Shown here one piece after another: positions 23,601 through 35,428 of a DNA stretch of 64,000 nt. The position numbers and the translations under genes were made by a program. Source of the DNA: Narthecium ossifragum. Taxonomy: Eukaryota > Streptophyta > Magnoliopsida > Dioscoreales > Nartheciaceae. The notes below the pieces were generated by a model that saw only the letters and a program-made list of their open reading frames with translations, was not told the origin of the DNA and did no database searches. The stretch is taken from contig OY986969.1 of NCBI GenBank assembly GCA_963920575.1, forward strand, positions 23,227,434 to 23,291,433, in the 5' to 3' direction. How positions within the stretch are numbered: the stretch's first letter is position 1; every line of letters starts with the position of its first letter.

Positions 23601-25194
23601 AAACTTTTGCATGAAATAAAACTGCAAAAATCACAGACCATTGAAAGAGATGCAATTGGAAGGTGATATATGTGCTGAACTAGCCAAAGCACATATACAA
23701 CTGCAGGTAAACTTTCGGTAACACTTGATATGTTTAAGTCTTTCGGCTTTATCATTAAAAGGTTCCTATTTCAATGTTAAACTTGGAGAGGAACTCAAAA
23801 CAAAAATTTAGCATATATTAGTGGGGCAGATAGAACAGAAATAAATCAGATGTCCCTCAAGAAGTTAATTAACATTTAATATTAAGTTACCTTAACTGAT
23901 GTTGCCAACACAGGAACAAGATGACTGTGTGTATTTACTTTGAACCCGTCCGTATTAACACCCCTGCCATTGAAAGGGAAAGAAAAGACCAAATCTTCAA
24001 AAAAACTTAACAATGAATAGCAATTCTTTTTCTCCTCTTAACGCTGGTCAGGACTTATGATAAACGAAAGATGCATTCATGACGAGTAGAACAAAAAAAT
24101 GCACAATAGTCGCACTTGCAAGTACATCACCACTCCAAATAGGCAAAGCAAAACATGAACACAAATATTTAAAGTCAACAGTGGAAGCCATGACTTCTAT
24201 AGCAAAACTAATGGGTGCACAAACAGAACAAGACGCCAAGAAGAGGACTAACCAACCTATCTAGATGTATGGCCAGGGTGGGTATCCGCATAATGGGATC
24301 CTCAATCCTCACAAGCCTATGCGAATAGGTCGTCGAACCATCTTTCACTTCCTTGACTATCAGGCGCCCCGCAATGGTTAAATCACGATCAAACCAAGTG
24401 TGCCACAAACCACCACCATATGTCTGTACACCTACCTCGAGATATCCTCCTTTCACTACCTGAAATAGCAGCAAGCCATAGTTTTCAACACTACTATATG
24501 CTTGCTTCCTTGTTTCATTGATAGAGCATATTGATACTTGAGAACTAACTATGAAATACTGGATCTCAAAGAAAGATTAGAACAATTATCGATTTTAGGC
24601 TAGCTTAAAAGAAAATTAATCACGAAAGTGGACACTGAGTGAAAATCGGAAGAAAAAATTGCACAAATGATCTACCTTGGATACAGGCTTGACTTTAAGG
24701 CAAGGACTATCCGTATGCGCCCCAACAACGTGGAACCCATTTCCTGCAACATATCTAAGATCGCCAAAAGATCCTCTTTTTATCGATTTTTCCAAAGAAA
24801 CATAAAATCTCGAGAAGGCAATCCAGAGAAAACAACATCAATCTAGTAAAATCAAGGGAGTCACATTTTTCCAATGGCGAATGCGATGATGGTGGAATGG
24901 TTCCTTGTAAAGAAGTACTTCTTGCCGGTCTCGAGCTTCCAGTCCTCTCTCTCAGATACGTGCTCGAATCCGGCCTTCTTCAGACGCTTCTTAGCTTCAT
25001 CTATAGAAAATTTCCCAAATCAATAAAAAACAAGAATACTGTCGGATGACCGAGGTAGATCCTTCAAACAAAAATTCAAAATGCAAGTGTGCAGAGGGAT
25101 CATGGTAGCTGCGATTACCGACGGCGTGGAAGGCGGTGGGTGAAGCATTGAGGAAGTCGATGAGGTCGGCGGCGATGGTGTCGACGCCCGCCAT
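20636..25194 (-). CDS. DAP: Aspartyl aminopeptidase (M18 metallopeptidase)
   Basis: Eleven minus-strand exons close in frame: 25194-25119, 25000-24865, 24754-24676, 24459-24257, 23963-23891, 23194-23072, 22962-22807, 22157-21981, 21588-21514, 21236-21096, 20857-20636. The product is 486 aa, usual for M18 enzymes, which remove N-terminal Asp/Glu from peptides in the cytosol as large oligomers. Metal and catalytic motifs are intact: [71 protein letters not shown]. The start was chosen at [16 protein letters not shown], which matches family N-termini. No signal peptide is seen. The exon 7/8 junction needs a GC donor (AAG|GCTAGT at 22807) to give the conserved LKALIDS; the nearest GT donor, six bases further, would add Ala-Ser and give 488 aa. 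Confidence 0.95.
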
Positions 25195-25409
25195 GGCCGA
25201 TGCCTTGCTAGAGTAAGCGTATCCGAAATTTCTACTCGTGGGGCATTTGGGTGTCTATATTGGCACGATCCAGATTCCAGACTTGATCCGACCGAACCTG
25301 AACCCGGGCAATATTCTGATTATATTTTGTTGACATCGTTCCAACGACTACGGGGGCATTGGTTCAAAACCGCACACCGGGACCCTCTTTGTCCAAGACC
25401 TTAGCACCC

Positions 25410-25628
25410 AAAAACCCCATGCGGTCTTTTTTTACGTTAAGCCCAAAACACGAGAAAAAAAAAAAGAAAAAAAAAAAGAAGATAATACTGTGTTCGTATC
25501 CCTCCACTCATCTATCGCGCTCGCCGCCCCATGTGGTCTTTTTTTTTTGCGTCAATAAGATCAAATCACGCCAAAAAGAATAATATTGTGCTCGCGTCCC
25601 TCCACTCGTCTGTCGCGCTGGCCGCGTA
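25410..25628. repeat. ~110-bp tandem duplication upstream of the aminopeptidase
   Basis: Two similar units, roughly 25410-25520 and 25521-25628, share CCCATG(C/T)GGTCTTTTTTT, an A-rich segment, and TCCCTCCACTC followed by CGCGCT and GCCGC. Divergence is moderate. It lies 220-430 bp upstream of the aminopeptidase ATG. Confidence 0.7.
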
Positions 25629-26150
25629 CTTTTCCTCCTCTCCGATGAACGTCTCATTTTCCATTTTTATCTTTCAACCATCGCGCTCGCTCGTTTGCTC
25701 GCTTCCGGCGTTAACTTCGGCGTCATCACAACCATCACAGCTACTCAACGGCTCCATTCCTCTCACCTTCATTTTCATCTTTTCAATCCGGCAATCTTAA
25801 TCCGTACTTCAACCAGGATGGTAAAGAAGATGAAGAAGTCTAAAACAAAGGAGAAAAATGTAAGTTTTGATTCTTGTCCATTTAACCGTAGATTTCGATC
25901 GATTTATCTTTCAGATTCATTTTCAATCGGATAAAACTCTAAAAAAAAAGGTACATTTCAAACCCTATTTCTTCCCCTATATTACACTAGGTGGGCCCTC
26001 TACCACCTGGCAGGGTAACCATCAAGTTAATGGGTGATTCGGTTATAAAAACCGAATTTGATTAATGAATTAAATTAGATATTATATAAGGTTGATTATA
26101 TTAGATTAATATATTATAACTATAGAATATATATAACTGTATGAATTAAA
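25629..26150. other. Possible orphan first exon, otherwise AT-rich
   Basis: An ATG at about 25819 opens a 14-codon lysine-rich frame (MVKKMKKSKTKEKN) that meets a consensus donor (GTAAGT). No downstream exon can be found before repeat DNA begins at 26241. It could be the severed start of a gene or chance. Confidence 0.25.
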
Positions 26151-26204
26151 TCAACCTTATAAGGGGTGGTTATGCATAACCGTTTTTGCTCCTTATAAGG
26201 TTGA
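26151..26204. repeat. Nested palindromes (hairpin)
   Basis: TCAACCTTATAAGG at 26151-26164 is perfectly inverted at 26191-26204. Between the arms lies a second perfect palindrome, GGTTATGCATAACC (26168-26181). It may be the core of a small MITE. Confidence 0.85.
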
Positions 26205-26240
26205 TATTCTTTGATTTGTAAGATTTCTCTTCACTTAATA

Positions 26241-26665
26241 TCATTTTTATCTTTCTGATTCATTTTCATCTTTATTGATTAAGTTAAAACACAAGTCAAT
26301 TATTTTCATTTTTATTGATTAAGTTAAGCCACAAGTCAATCATTTTCATCTTTGTTGATTACATTGAGACACTAATCAATCATTTTCATCTTTGTTGATT
26401 CATTTTCATCTTTATTGATTACATTAAAACACCAGTCAATCATTTTCATCTTTGTTGATTCATTTTCATCTTTGTTGATTAACTTAAGACACCAATAAAT
26501 CATTTTCATCTTTGTTGATTACATTAAAACACCAGTTAATCATTTTCATCTTTGTTGATTACATTAAGACACCAAAAAATCATTTTCATCTTTACTGATT
26601 AAGTTAAGCCACAAATCAGACATTTTCATCTTTTTTTACTCATTTTCATTTTTGCTTATTAAGTT
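26241..26665. repeat. ~40-bp tandem array (CATTTTCATCTTTRTTGATT unit)
   Basis: About ten units of CATTTTCATCTTTGTTGATT plus a variable 20-base spacer (such as ACATTAAAACACCAGTCAAT) follow each other; a few units lack the spacer. The array ends just before the inverted-repeat structure at 26676. Confidence 0.9.
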
Positions 26666-27454
26666 AAGCCAGACGAGGTGGTTTTGAGGCCGACGAAGGT
26701 TAATGGATGGTGGGGATGAGGTCGGGGATGTTTTTTTGTGGTGATTAGAGGTGGTTTCGTGGTGAGGGGAGGCAGGAAGGGAGGTCGACGGCGGCGACGA
26801 TCTTTGAGGGCTTCACCGGTGACGGAAGAGATGGAGTTTGGGAAAAGAGAAGGTCGATGGAAGTTTCTAGAGGTGATGGAGGTGGCGTGGGCGAAGGTTT
26901 GAGGGGATGGGGGTGGCGGAAGGCCTTCAACGGTGGAGCGGCGGGCCGTGGCTCAGGATTGAGCTGCCCCGAGCCGGTCGAGCCGGGACGATGATGTTTG
27001 GGCTTGAATCGAGGTTGGGCGAGCCGCGAGTGAGGAGGAGAGAGAAAATCCAAGTAAACTAGGGGAAAAGGGTAGAAAATAGGAATAATGGGTAGAAAAT
27101 AGAGGAAAATAGGAAAAAAAATGGGAAAAGATGGAGAAAGTTACAGAAGAAAAGTGGGGTGATTGAAGCGACCTTTGATGAAGAATCTCAGCCAATTGAG
27201 CATTAAGTTGTGATTTGGAGAGTTAGAAAGATAAAAATGAAGAAATATTAAAATGCAAAAAAGATAAGAATGGAATAAAGATAAATAATGATTTAGGGAG
27301 TTAAAAAGACAAATTGATTTGAGGGTGGTTCATTGGCGAGAGGGCGCCGGAAGGCAATGCGGTGGTGGTGACTTGCGGTTGAGCCGATTGTGAACCGGGA
27401 CAATAAAGCCCCGCCTTGCTGTCGAGGCTCTTGTAGCTTGAGGGTGAACTAGAC

Positions 27455-29983
27455 TGTTGACATCAAATTTAGCTAAGGCTAAGTCAACAGCATTTGCGGA
27501 ATTCCACGGCTGAATCCGCATGCATCAAATCCAAACTTGCTCATACACAGTCGAGTTTATCCAAATCCCCGACATATTCCCGGTTTTGACGGCATCCTAT
27601 ACAAACCGGATGAATAAGGGTATTTTGGTAATTTTACCCACCCAAGGGTATTTTGGGAATTTAGACCAAAATACATATCTAAATTTCCCACGACACTCCA
27701 AAATAGCCCTTACATAGCTTTGATGGCATCCTAAATAAGTTGTGTAAATATAGGGGTGTTTTGGTAATTTCCCACAACCTCGGGGGCATTATAGAAAATT
27801 CCCTGAAATAAATAAAGGAAAATTTCAAAAATTCAAAATAAACCCAAACAAATACCCAAACTCAAATTCGCCTAAGTCCCGGCCAGGGCGATGCGCGCGC
27901 CATGCGCGCGCACATGACTCACATACATCGAGTCTAAAATATGCGCGTTACATAATACGCGCGCAGGTGTCCATGACATGTGCAACATAGACGCGTCGTC
28001 ATGCATCGCGTCTAAATTAAAATATGCCCAAATCTTGGCAAAAATATACGTGCGCTATATAATGCGCGCACGTGTCCATGACACACACAAAAGTCGCGCT
28101 GCCATGCGTCGCGTCTAAACAACCAGACTGAAAGGGTATTTTGGTCATTTAGCCCCAAGGGGCGTTTTTGGTCATTTTACATCTTCAGGGGTGTGAAAAT
28201 CTAAAATAGAGGTATTTTCTCTACCCTGGGGGCATTTCGGTCCAAAATACATATGACCGATAAAAAGGGTATTTTGGTAATTTACAACCGGCTTGCCCGG
28301 GGATATTTCAGTAAATTCTCCAAATATCACATGAAATTCAAAATTCAAACAGAAATTCAAAATTTGGACAAATGTCCGACAGCCGGATAATTATTCAAAT
28401 TCAAGATAAATACTTGAAAATTAAATAAATATTCAAAATTCCAACAAGTTCACACATGAACTTGAAATTTAAATGGGACATTCAAACAACCATTTGAAAT
28501 TTAAATACCAATTTCCAACTCCCTAATCTAATTGGTTAGGAAATCCTAACCTCACCCGTATCTAAAACAACATCAAATCCCAACATCCCAACCTCCCAAC
28601 CTCCCAACAATCTGGCTGGAAATCAGATCTTAACAGCCAGATCCCGTGATAAGCTGGCATCTCACCCCAAATGCCCAGCTAACACCCCGATTCCTATAAG
28701 AAGAGGGGAAAGGAACAGAGCAATGGCTGGCAAAAAATAGAGAAAGCAGAGAGAGTGGCGGGCGAAATAGCAAAGAAAGAAAGAAGAAGCAGAGAGAAGA
28801 AAGGAAGGAAGAAGGAGATCATCGTTGCTCACCTCTGCTCCAGCCCGAGGACACCCACCGTCGGCCTTCTAGATCCAGCCCAAGGAGCTCGTCGGGGAAT
28901 CCATTGCCGTCGCCTTCGTTGATCCAGCCGGAGGAAACCATCCATCGCCACCCCTCAAGGAGCCCCGTCACCTTCCTCAACCGGCGGAAACCCAAAGAAC
29001 CCATCGCTGCCGCCAAAGGAGGAGCTCGCCGTCGGCCTCCTTGATCCAGCTGAGGAGCTTGCCGTCGTCGCCCAACCCAAAGGATATCGTCGCCGTCGTC
29101 GTCTTCCTCGAGCCGGTCCGAACCCATCACCGTCGTCCACCGATCCAGCCCGAGCAAACCCATCGCCGTTGACCACCTCTGTTCCAGCTTGAGGAACCCA
29201 AAGAACTTGTCATCCTCTCTGCTCTAGCCGGCGGAACCCATCGAAGCCCGCCGCATCAAACTCCACATCTGACCAAACCCATACTCCACCGGCATCACCC
29301 TCTCCGACGCCTCATCATCAACCCCCAACGGTGCTTCCCTTGTTCTCTGTTTCCAGCTAGTCCCCTCGACGGCGACGGAGATCGGACCGGGTGCTCCCTT
29401 AGATCCAACGGCCTAAGGACTCCAGGATCGGAGATATTTAGCTGCCATACCTCCACAGTGACGAAGCCCAGATCCAGGTGCTGCGGCTTCCCCTATCTTC
29501 ACCAACCTTGAAGCTTGGACGCTGTCGACCAAGAAGCTTCGTCAACTTTATCTGCGACGTGCCGGCGGCTTCAAAACTCGAGCGGTCTTCCTCAACTTTA
29601 TCTCCGGCGTCTTCCTCAACTTTATCTCCGGTGCCTCCTCAACTTTATCCGACGTCTCCTCAACCTTCGACGCCACCGGCTTTGACAACACCAGCTCCGA
29701 CACTCGGATAACGCCGGCAGCCTCGAAGCCCCGTTGACAAAAATCCGGCGGTGAAGGTGGCCGTCCAAGGACTTCACATTTATTTCTTATATGTAAAAAA
29801 TATTTATTTTGATCTAGAATCGGAGGTGTTCCCTACGGGGATGTAAATGATGGATTTGCCTATTTGGCGATCCAGGGGTGTGGTGCCCGCAATTTCCTTG
29901 AACGAAATTGAAATAAAAAACGATATGCTCGAAAATAAGATAGAGATCTCGCCCTCGCGAGATCGACGTTTTATTCGCGAACA
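27455..29983 (+). mobile_element. Solo LTR with 5-bp target duplication TAGAC
   Basis: The element starts TGTTGACATC and ends GCGAACA, so has TG...CA ends. It is flanked by TAGAC at 27450-27454 and 29984-29988. It contains GGGTATTTTGGTAATTT-like phrases and a TATA-like CCTATAAGAAGAGG at 28693, as in many Ty3/gypsy LTRs. No gag or pol follows, so it is a 2.5-kb solo LTR, formed by recombination between the LTRs of a full element. It sits inside the left inverted-repeat arm and so is younger. A small tandem of CCTCAACTTTATC units lies at 29588-29665. Confidence 0.75.
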
Positions 29984-31504
29984 TAGACTGAATCGTGTAG
30001 GTGGAGAGAGGAAGAGGAGAGATAAAAGTCAGGAAAGATAAAAATGAAAAATGGAATTAAAAAGATAAAATCACAGGAAAGATAAGAATGGAGTTAAAGA
30101 GACCCTTGATAGAGAATCTCAGCCAATTGAACATTAAGTTATTATTTGAGGAATTAAAAAGATAAAAAGATAAAAAAATAAAAAAAGAGTTAAAAAAGAT
30201 AAAAATTGATTTAAAAAGATAAAAATGCAGGGAAGATAAAAATAGAGTTAAAGAGACCATTGATAGAGAATCTCAGCCAATTCAGCATTATGTTATGATT
30301 TTGGGAGTTAAAAAGATAAAAATACAGAAAATATAAAAATGCAGTTAAAAAGATAAAAATGGAGGAAAGATGAAAATAGATCGGTGGCAAAATGGGCTCA
30401 ATTATAGATCGTCAATTTTTCAAAATTTATGTATAATTTCCCAATTTTATATCGTTAATTTTTCAAATTTTATGTACAATTTTCATGTGTAAATTATATT
30501 TTGATCAAATTTCATAGCTCTAGGTCTCGGCTCAAATATGGGTTCATGGGTTCATCAGCTTAACCTGACTTGAATCCAGCTCTGATATGATCTAATCTAA
30601 TCTGGTCCAAACCGGCCCAATCTGGCTATAATATGGTCAAGTCTGGATTGTTGGATATGGGCATGATCGGATTGAGTTATGACTAAGCCTAATGGGCTGG
30701 ATCTGATTGGATTTGGATCAGATCAGACCCGGACTGCTTTGTCAGGTTGAATATGTTCAAGCCACTTGGCTCGATTGAACCCGCTTAGGTTGATGGTGCT
30801 CGACGAGGGAGACTACTGCGAGCAGGGGGAGGTGGTGCCCGGCGGATCTTGCCTGGGAACAACGGGGGAAGGGTCGCGGGCCAGGTGAGATGCCCGGATC
30901 AGGGACTGGGCAGAGCTGGAAAGCCGGCAAGGTGGTGGATTCCGATGAGTCGGTGCTGGATCTAAGAGGGAGAAGGAGCTCGGATGGGCTCCCAACGTAG
31001 ACAAAGGCCGAGAAGGACGAGCGGCGTCGAGGCCTCGTCAGGTTCTGGTGAAAGTGGGGTTCGAGGATGAGAGGCGTCGACGGCGTCATAAGGCGGAGCG
31101 AAGTTGTAGGGTGGCCGTGGTGGCGACGGAACTGGGAGGAGTAGCCGCGGGGTGGCCACGGCCTCATCAGAGGAGGGCAGATCTGGGAGGCCGATGGACC
31201 TCGAGGGGATCATGGTGTTGGATCTCGCCATAGAAGACGGAGAAGTGGATTGCGGCCAAGGGAGGGACGCCGGGTGTTGGATCTCGTCGGAAGGACGTAG
31301 TGAAAGGAGTGGCATGTTCACGGTGCTTGGATCCAAGACCGGGAGGGTTGCCGTAGGGGAGATTGCTAGGGGGGTTGTGGTGGTGACTGTAGGTGGAGTG
31401 GGAGAGGTTTCTCTCGTCGAAGGAGAAAGGAGAGAGAAAAAATAGGAAAAAAATTAAGAGTATTTTGATCTTTTTTTTTACCCGATTTGGGCTTATTGAT
31501 CCAA

Positions 31505-32215
31505 GAAAAATGGGTCCAGGGGTTTTGGCATGTTTGCTTCACGTGAAGTGGCTGGAAGTCACTTTTTTGAAGTGACTTCTGAACCACTTCAGGTGTTTGG
31601 TTGCTCGGAAGTGGGGTTGAAGTCACTTCAGCCCCACTTCCAAGTCACTGTAGCCAAAGCTTCCACTTCCCATTTCGACTTCCGGTCTTTTTGGCCTGAA
31701 GTCAATTGAAGTAGCATTTGAAGTGGGAAATAATATTAATAATATTATACTGTAATAAAATATTAATATAAGTAGGTCTCATATATCACGTATCACCTCG
31801 TGATTGATCCACGTCATCCAAAATAATATTATTTCTAATAATTTAATTTTAAAGTTATTAAATTATTAATATTTTAAGATTAAAATATTATTAAATGTTT
31901 TAATTTTAATATTTTAAGTGGCAAATAATGTTAATAATATCATGATGTAATAAAATATTAATATAAATGGATCCCACATGTCACGTGGCACCTTGTGATT
32001 GGTCCACGCATCTAAAATAGTATTATTTTTTAATATTTTAATATAGAGAAATTATTAAAATATTAAATAGTTTGGGGTGATCATATCCCACCTCAAACAT
32101 CAACCAAACACCAAAACTCAGAGACCCCTAAGAAGTCACTTCACTTCACTTCATTTCACTCTCCAGAAATCACTTCATTTCATCTCACTTCTCAGCAACG
32201 AAATAGACCCAAAGT
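31505..32215. mobile_element. MITE-like element inside inverted-repeat arm
   Basis: The ends are roughly inverted: GGGTCCA with GAAGTCACTT-type repeats on the left, and AAGTCACTTCACTTC ending TAGACCC on the right. The interior has two ~190-bp direct copies of an AT-rich unit containing TAATAAAATATTAATATAA followed by a (C/T)CCAC segment. Related AT-rich units recur at 52130-52300 and 52970-53130. No target duplication was found. Confidence 0.5.
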
Positions 32216-32797
32216 GTATGGAGTTTTGGATAAAATGGGGGAATGATTTGGGGCTTTAGCCCCCTGCCTCTTTCTTTTTTTTCGCTGACACGCCAAACAA
32301 AAAGTCCTGAGTAGCTCAAAGTGGTTAGTCCCGCGTGAAAAGCTTAACTAAAAACAACAAAAAGTCAAGGCTTTATATTTTTAGGTTTGATATTTAATTA
32401 TATTAAATTTAGTCATATATGACTTTCAATCCAAGTAATAGAAACTATATACTTCTCTCCGGTTTCTTTTTTTTTCACATGAAACGGTACTCATAGAAAC
32501 TTTTATAAAAGTTTCTATTATCCTATTTATGACTACTCAGACTAAAAAGTTGTGAACTCAGAGTCAAATGCTTATGTACTATCCTGAAGAAAAAAATAGC
32601 TCCGACGGAAGTCGCGCACTACGCTCACCTTAATTATCAAACTTTCACAAGCGGCATGCACTATAAAGAAAGATAGAAAACAAACACGAAAACCACGTCC
32701 ATTCAAACATCCATTCAAACATCACCAATCCAAGCTTCCAAAGCCATGCAATACCAAAAACAATAACAAGACTGTTTTATTTTCTACTTTTTCCACG

Positions 32798-32806
32798 CAT
32801 ATATAT
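32798..32806 (+). promoter_or_regulatory. TATA box of the small secreted-peptide gene
   Basis: CATATATATA lies about 100 bp before the ATG at 32900. A pyrimidine-rich leader (TCTCTCTCTCTTCTC) runs from about 32875 to the start codon. Confidence 0.55.
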
Positions 32807-32899
32807 ACACAATCTACAGAGTCTCTTGCTTCACCAGACACCATTGAGCGTCTTCCTCTGTTTCACCACCAACACATCTCTCTCTCTCTTCTCATTGCC

Positions 32900-33151
32900 A
32901 TGGTGATTCGTAGATGGTTTCTTCTGCTGATGTGGCTCCCTCTTCTTCTCCCTTCACCGGCCGTCGCCCGCCCGGCGAGCTTGTTTGTATTATTGCACCG
33001 GGGAACGTCGGCATGGTTGCCAGCGGATTTGGCACAGGCTCTGCCGAAGGGTCCGGTGACCAGGTCCGGGCCGTCGACGTGCTCGGCCACCCGGGGAGGT
33101 GCCCGGCGGTGTCCTCCGAGGCTGCAACGCTACATGGGATCTATTGGATAG
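32900..33151 (+). CDS. Candidate secreted SGPS-motif peptide precursor (IDA/PIP-like)
   Basis: This single-exon frame of 83 codons is GC-rich, unlike the surrounding DNA. Residues 1-24 (MVIRRWFLLLMWLPLLLPSP) look like a signal peptide. A short variable part follows, then ALPKGPVTRSGPSTCSATRG. The LPKG...SGPS core resembles the C-terminal active motif of IDA-like and PIP-type plant signal peptides (LPKGxxxPPSGPS), which act outside the cell through receptor kinases of the HAESA/RLK7 kind. Two cysteines flank the last part. A TATA box and leader are present. The family assignment is inference: Thr-Arg replaces the usual Pro-Pro. It lies in the loop of the inverted repeat. Confidence 0.55.
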   Translation: MVIRRWFLLLMWLPLLLPSPAVARPASLFVLLHRGTSAWLPADLAQALPKGPVTRSGPSTCSATRGGARRCPPRLQRYMGSIG

Positions 33152-33678
33152 CGCACAACACCATAAGGCGGAGATGAATCCGGCGATGGATCTAACTCAT
33201 ACATAGCACAGTGCCATTTTTTGATCAATTTCTTTTTTAAAAAAATTTCGCATGAATTTGTAGATGGGTTTATAGAAATTTCTATAGTCATAATATATGA
33301 CATGTGAGAGTTGTAACAATCAAAGGAGACGAAAAATAACTAGTAAAATTCTCTCTGCCCAAGAAATTCTACTGAATTTTATACGTCTGCTCGTTTTCAA
33401 TGGAGCGTGCTCTTACAGTCTTACTTCTCTCTCTGGTCTCTCAAGAAAGTTGTCCAATTCAATTTTCGTATAATTCAAATCAAACCATTAAAGTTACTTT
33501 CTTCGACTTAAGTTTCTGGTATAATTGGCGATTTAATATGATATTATCATAATAGAATCACGTAAAAATTTAGATAACATATTGGATATTTTGGGATGAG
33601 ATAGAGTACACTTTTTTTTTTTTTTGTAATTTTTTGGTTTATTGTTCTGCAATTAGGGCAAAGAGACTATAAAAATTG

Positions 33679-35428
33679 GGGCAAGGGGCCAAAGCTCCAA
33701 ATCAGCCCCTCTTTGTCAGAAACCCTAGCCACTTTGTCAAAAAAACCCATATAGGAACCTCCCCTTCTCCAACCTTCCATCCCTCCTCTCTCTCCTTTCT
33801 CCTCCGGCGAGAGAAACCTCCCCTTCTCCACCTACAACAGCCACCACCACCCCCTTCCCAGCAATCTCCCATGCACCCACCCTCCCAACCTCGGATCCGA
33901 GCACCGTGACCTCACTTCTCATTTCTCGGTGTCGTCCCTCTCTTGGCAGCAACCCTCTTCTCCAGCGAGATCCAACACCAAGATTCGCCCGAGGTCCATC
34001 ACCCACCCAAATCTAGCTAGATCTGCCATCCTCACGAAGCTTCCATCCTCCTCCGGTGAGGTCGTGGCCACCTGCGGCAACTCCTCCTCCCAATTTCGTC
34101 GCCATCGCGGCCACCCAACAGCTCCGCTTCGCCTAACGATGCCGTTGACTCCTCCTATCTCCGAGCCCCATCTTTCACTGAAACACGACGCCCCCCGGTG
34201 AGGCCTCGACGTTGCTCGTCCTTCCTAGCCTCCATCCACATTGGGAGCCCATCCGAGCTCCTCCTCTCTTTTAGATCTGGCTTCGACTCATCGGAATCTG
34301 CCACCCCTGTCGGCTCACAAGCTCCGCCCAGTTCCGAATTCGGCCATCTTGCCAACCCGTGACCCTTCCCCGGTCATTCCCAGGTGAGACATGCCGGCCA
34401 CCACCTCCCCCTGCTCGCAATAGTCTCCCTCTTTGAGAACCATCAGCCTAAGCTGGTTCAACCGAGCCAAGTGACTTGAACCGGTTCAGCCCGCCCAAGC
34501 AGTTTGGGTCTGATCTGATACATACCCAATCAGATCCATCCCCTTAAGCTCAGTCACAGCTCAATCCGATCAGGCCCAGATCCAGCAATCCCGACTTTGA
34601 CCAGATTACAGCTTGATTGGGTCGCTTTGGACAAGATTAAATAAGATCCGAGCCAAATTCGAATCGGGTTAAACTAATGTACCCAAATCCGAGCCAAGAC
34701 CTAGAGTTGTGAAATTTTTTGATCAAAATACAATTTACGCATGAAATTGTACATAAAATTGAAAAATTATCTCATAAAATTTGAAAAATTGACGACCTAA
34801 AAGCCCTCTCGCCAATGAACCACCTTCAAATCAATTTTCATCTTTCCTCCCTTTTATTTTTTTCATTTTTATATTTCTTCATTTTTATTTTTTAACTCCC
34901 AAAATCACAACTTAATGCTCATTTGGCTAAGATTATTCATCAAGTGTCTCTTCAATCACCTCCAATTTTCTTCCGTATCTTTCTCCATCTTTTCACATTT
35001 CCCCCTATTTTTCACCCTTTTTTCCCTATTTTTCTACCCATTTCCTTTATTTTACTTGGATTTTCTCTCTCCTCCTCACTCGTGGCTCACCCAAGCTCGA
35101 TTCGAGCATGATATCATCGTGATGGCTTGATCGGCTCGGGGCAGCTTGACCCCGAGCTGCAGCCCGCCGCTCCACCATTGAAGGCCTTCTGCCACCCCAT
35201 CCCCTCAAACCTTCGCCCACACCACCTCCATCACCCCTAAAAACTTCCGCCTGCCTCTTCTTTCCCTGGCTCCATCTCTTCTGTTGTTGGAGAAGCCCTC
35301 AAAGACCGGCACCACCGTCGACCTCTCTTCCGGCCTCCCCTCACCACCAAACCACCTCTAATCACCACCAAAAACATCCCCGGCCTCATCCCCACTTCCA
35401 TCAACCTCCATCACCCTCAAAACCACCT
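33679..35428 (-). repeat. Right arm of large inverted repeat
   Basis: This is the reverse-orientation partner of the left arm, about 1.75 kb and uninterrupted. Its minus-strand frame TVLGSEVGRVGAWEIAGKG corresponds to the left arm frame TVLGSKTGRVAVGEIARG, which shows homology but not necessarily a gene. Beyond 35428 the similarity stops. I see no matching target duplication outside the two arms. Confidence 0.75.

Larger units (their letters stand above)
26676..32267 (+). repeat. Left arm of large inverted repeat (with nested insertions)
   Basis: The sequence is homologous in reverse orientation to 33679-35428. The outer part (26676-27345) matches 34800-35428; the inner part (30380-31480 and 32245-32267) matches 33679-34800. 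Shared features include GGTTCATTGGCGAGAGGG and, near 30815, GAGACTACTGCGAGCAGGGG. The arm is interrupted by a solo LTR (27455-29983) and a MITE-like element (about 31505-32215). The local unit with AGAATCTCAGCCAATT occurs three times in this arm (near 27185, 30115, 30270). Open frames here are proline/serine or glycine/arginine-rich and mirror each other between strands, so I do not call genes. Confidence 0.75.

Noticed and set aside
24860..24870. Apparent non-canonical donor after aminopeptidase exon 2
   Set aside because: Recounting the run of five A bases gives AT|GTGACT in the correct phase, so the site is a normal GT donor.
30757..31336. Pro/Ser-rich frames on the minus strand and Gly/Arg-rich frames on the plus strand
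   Set aside because: They belong to the inverted-repeat arm, are low complexity and have no domain or start context.
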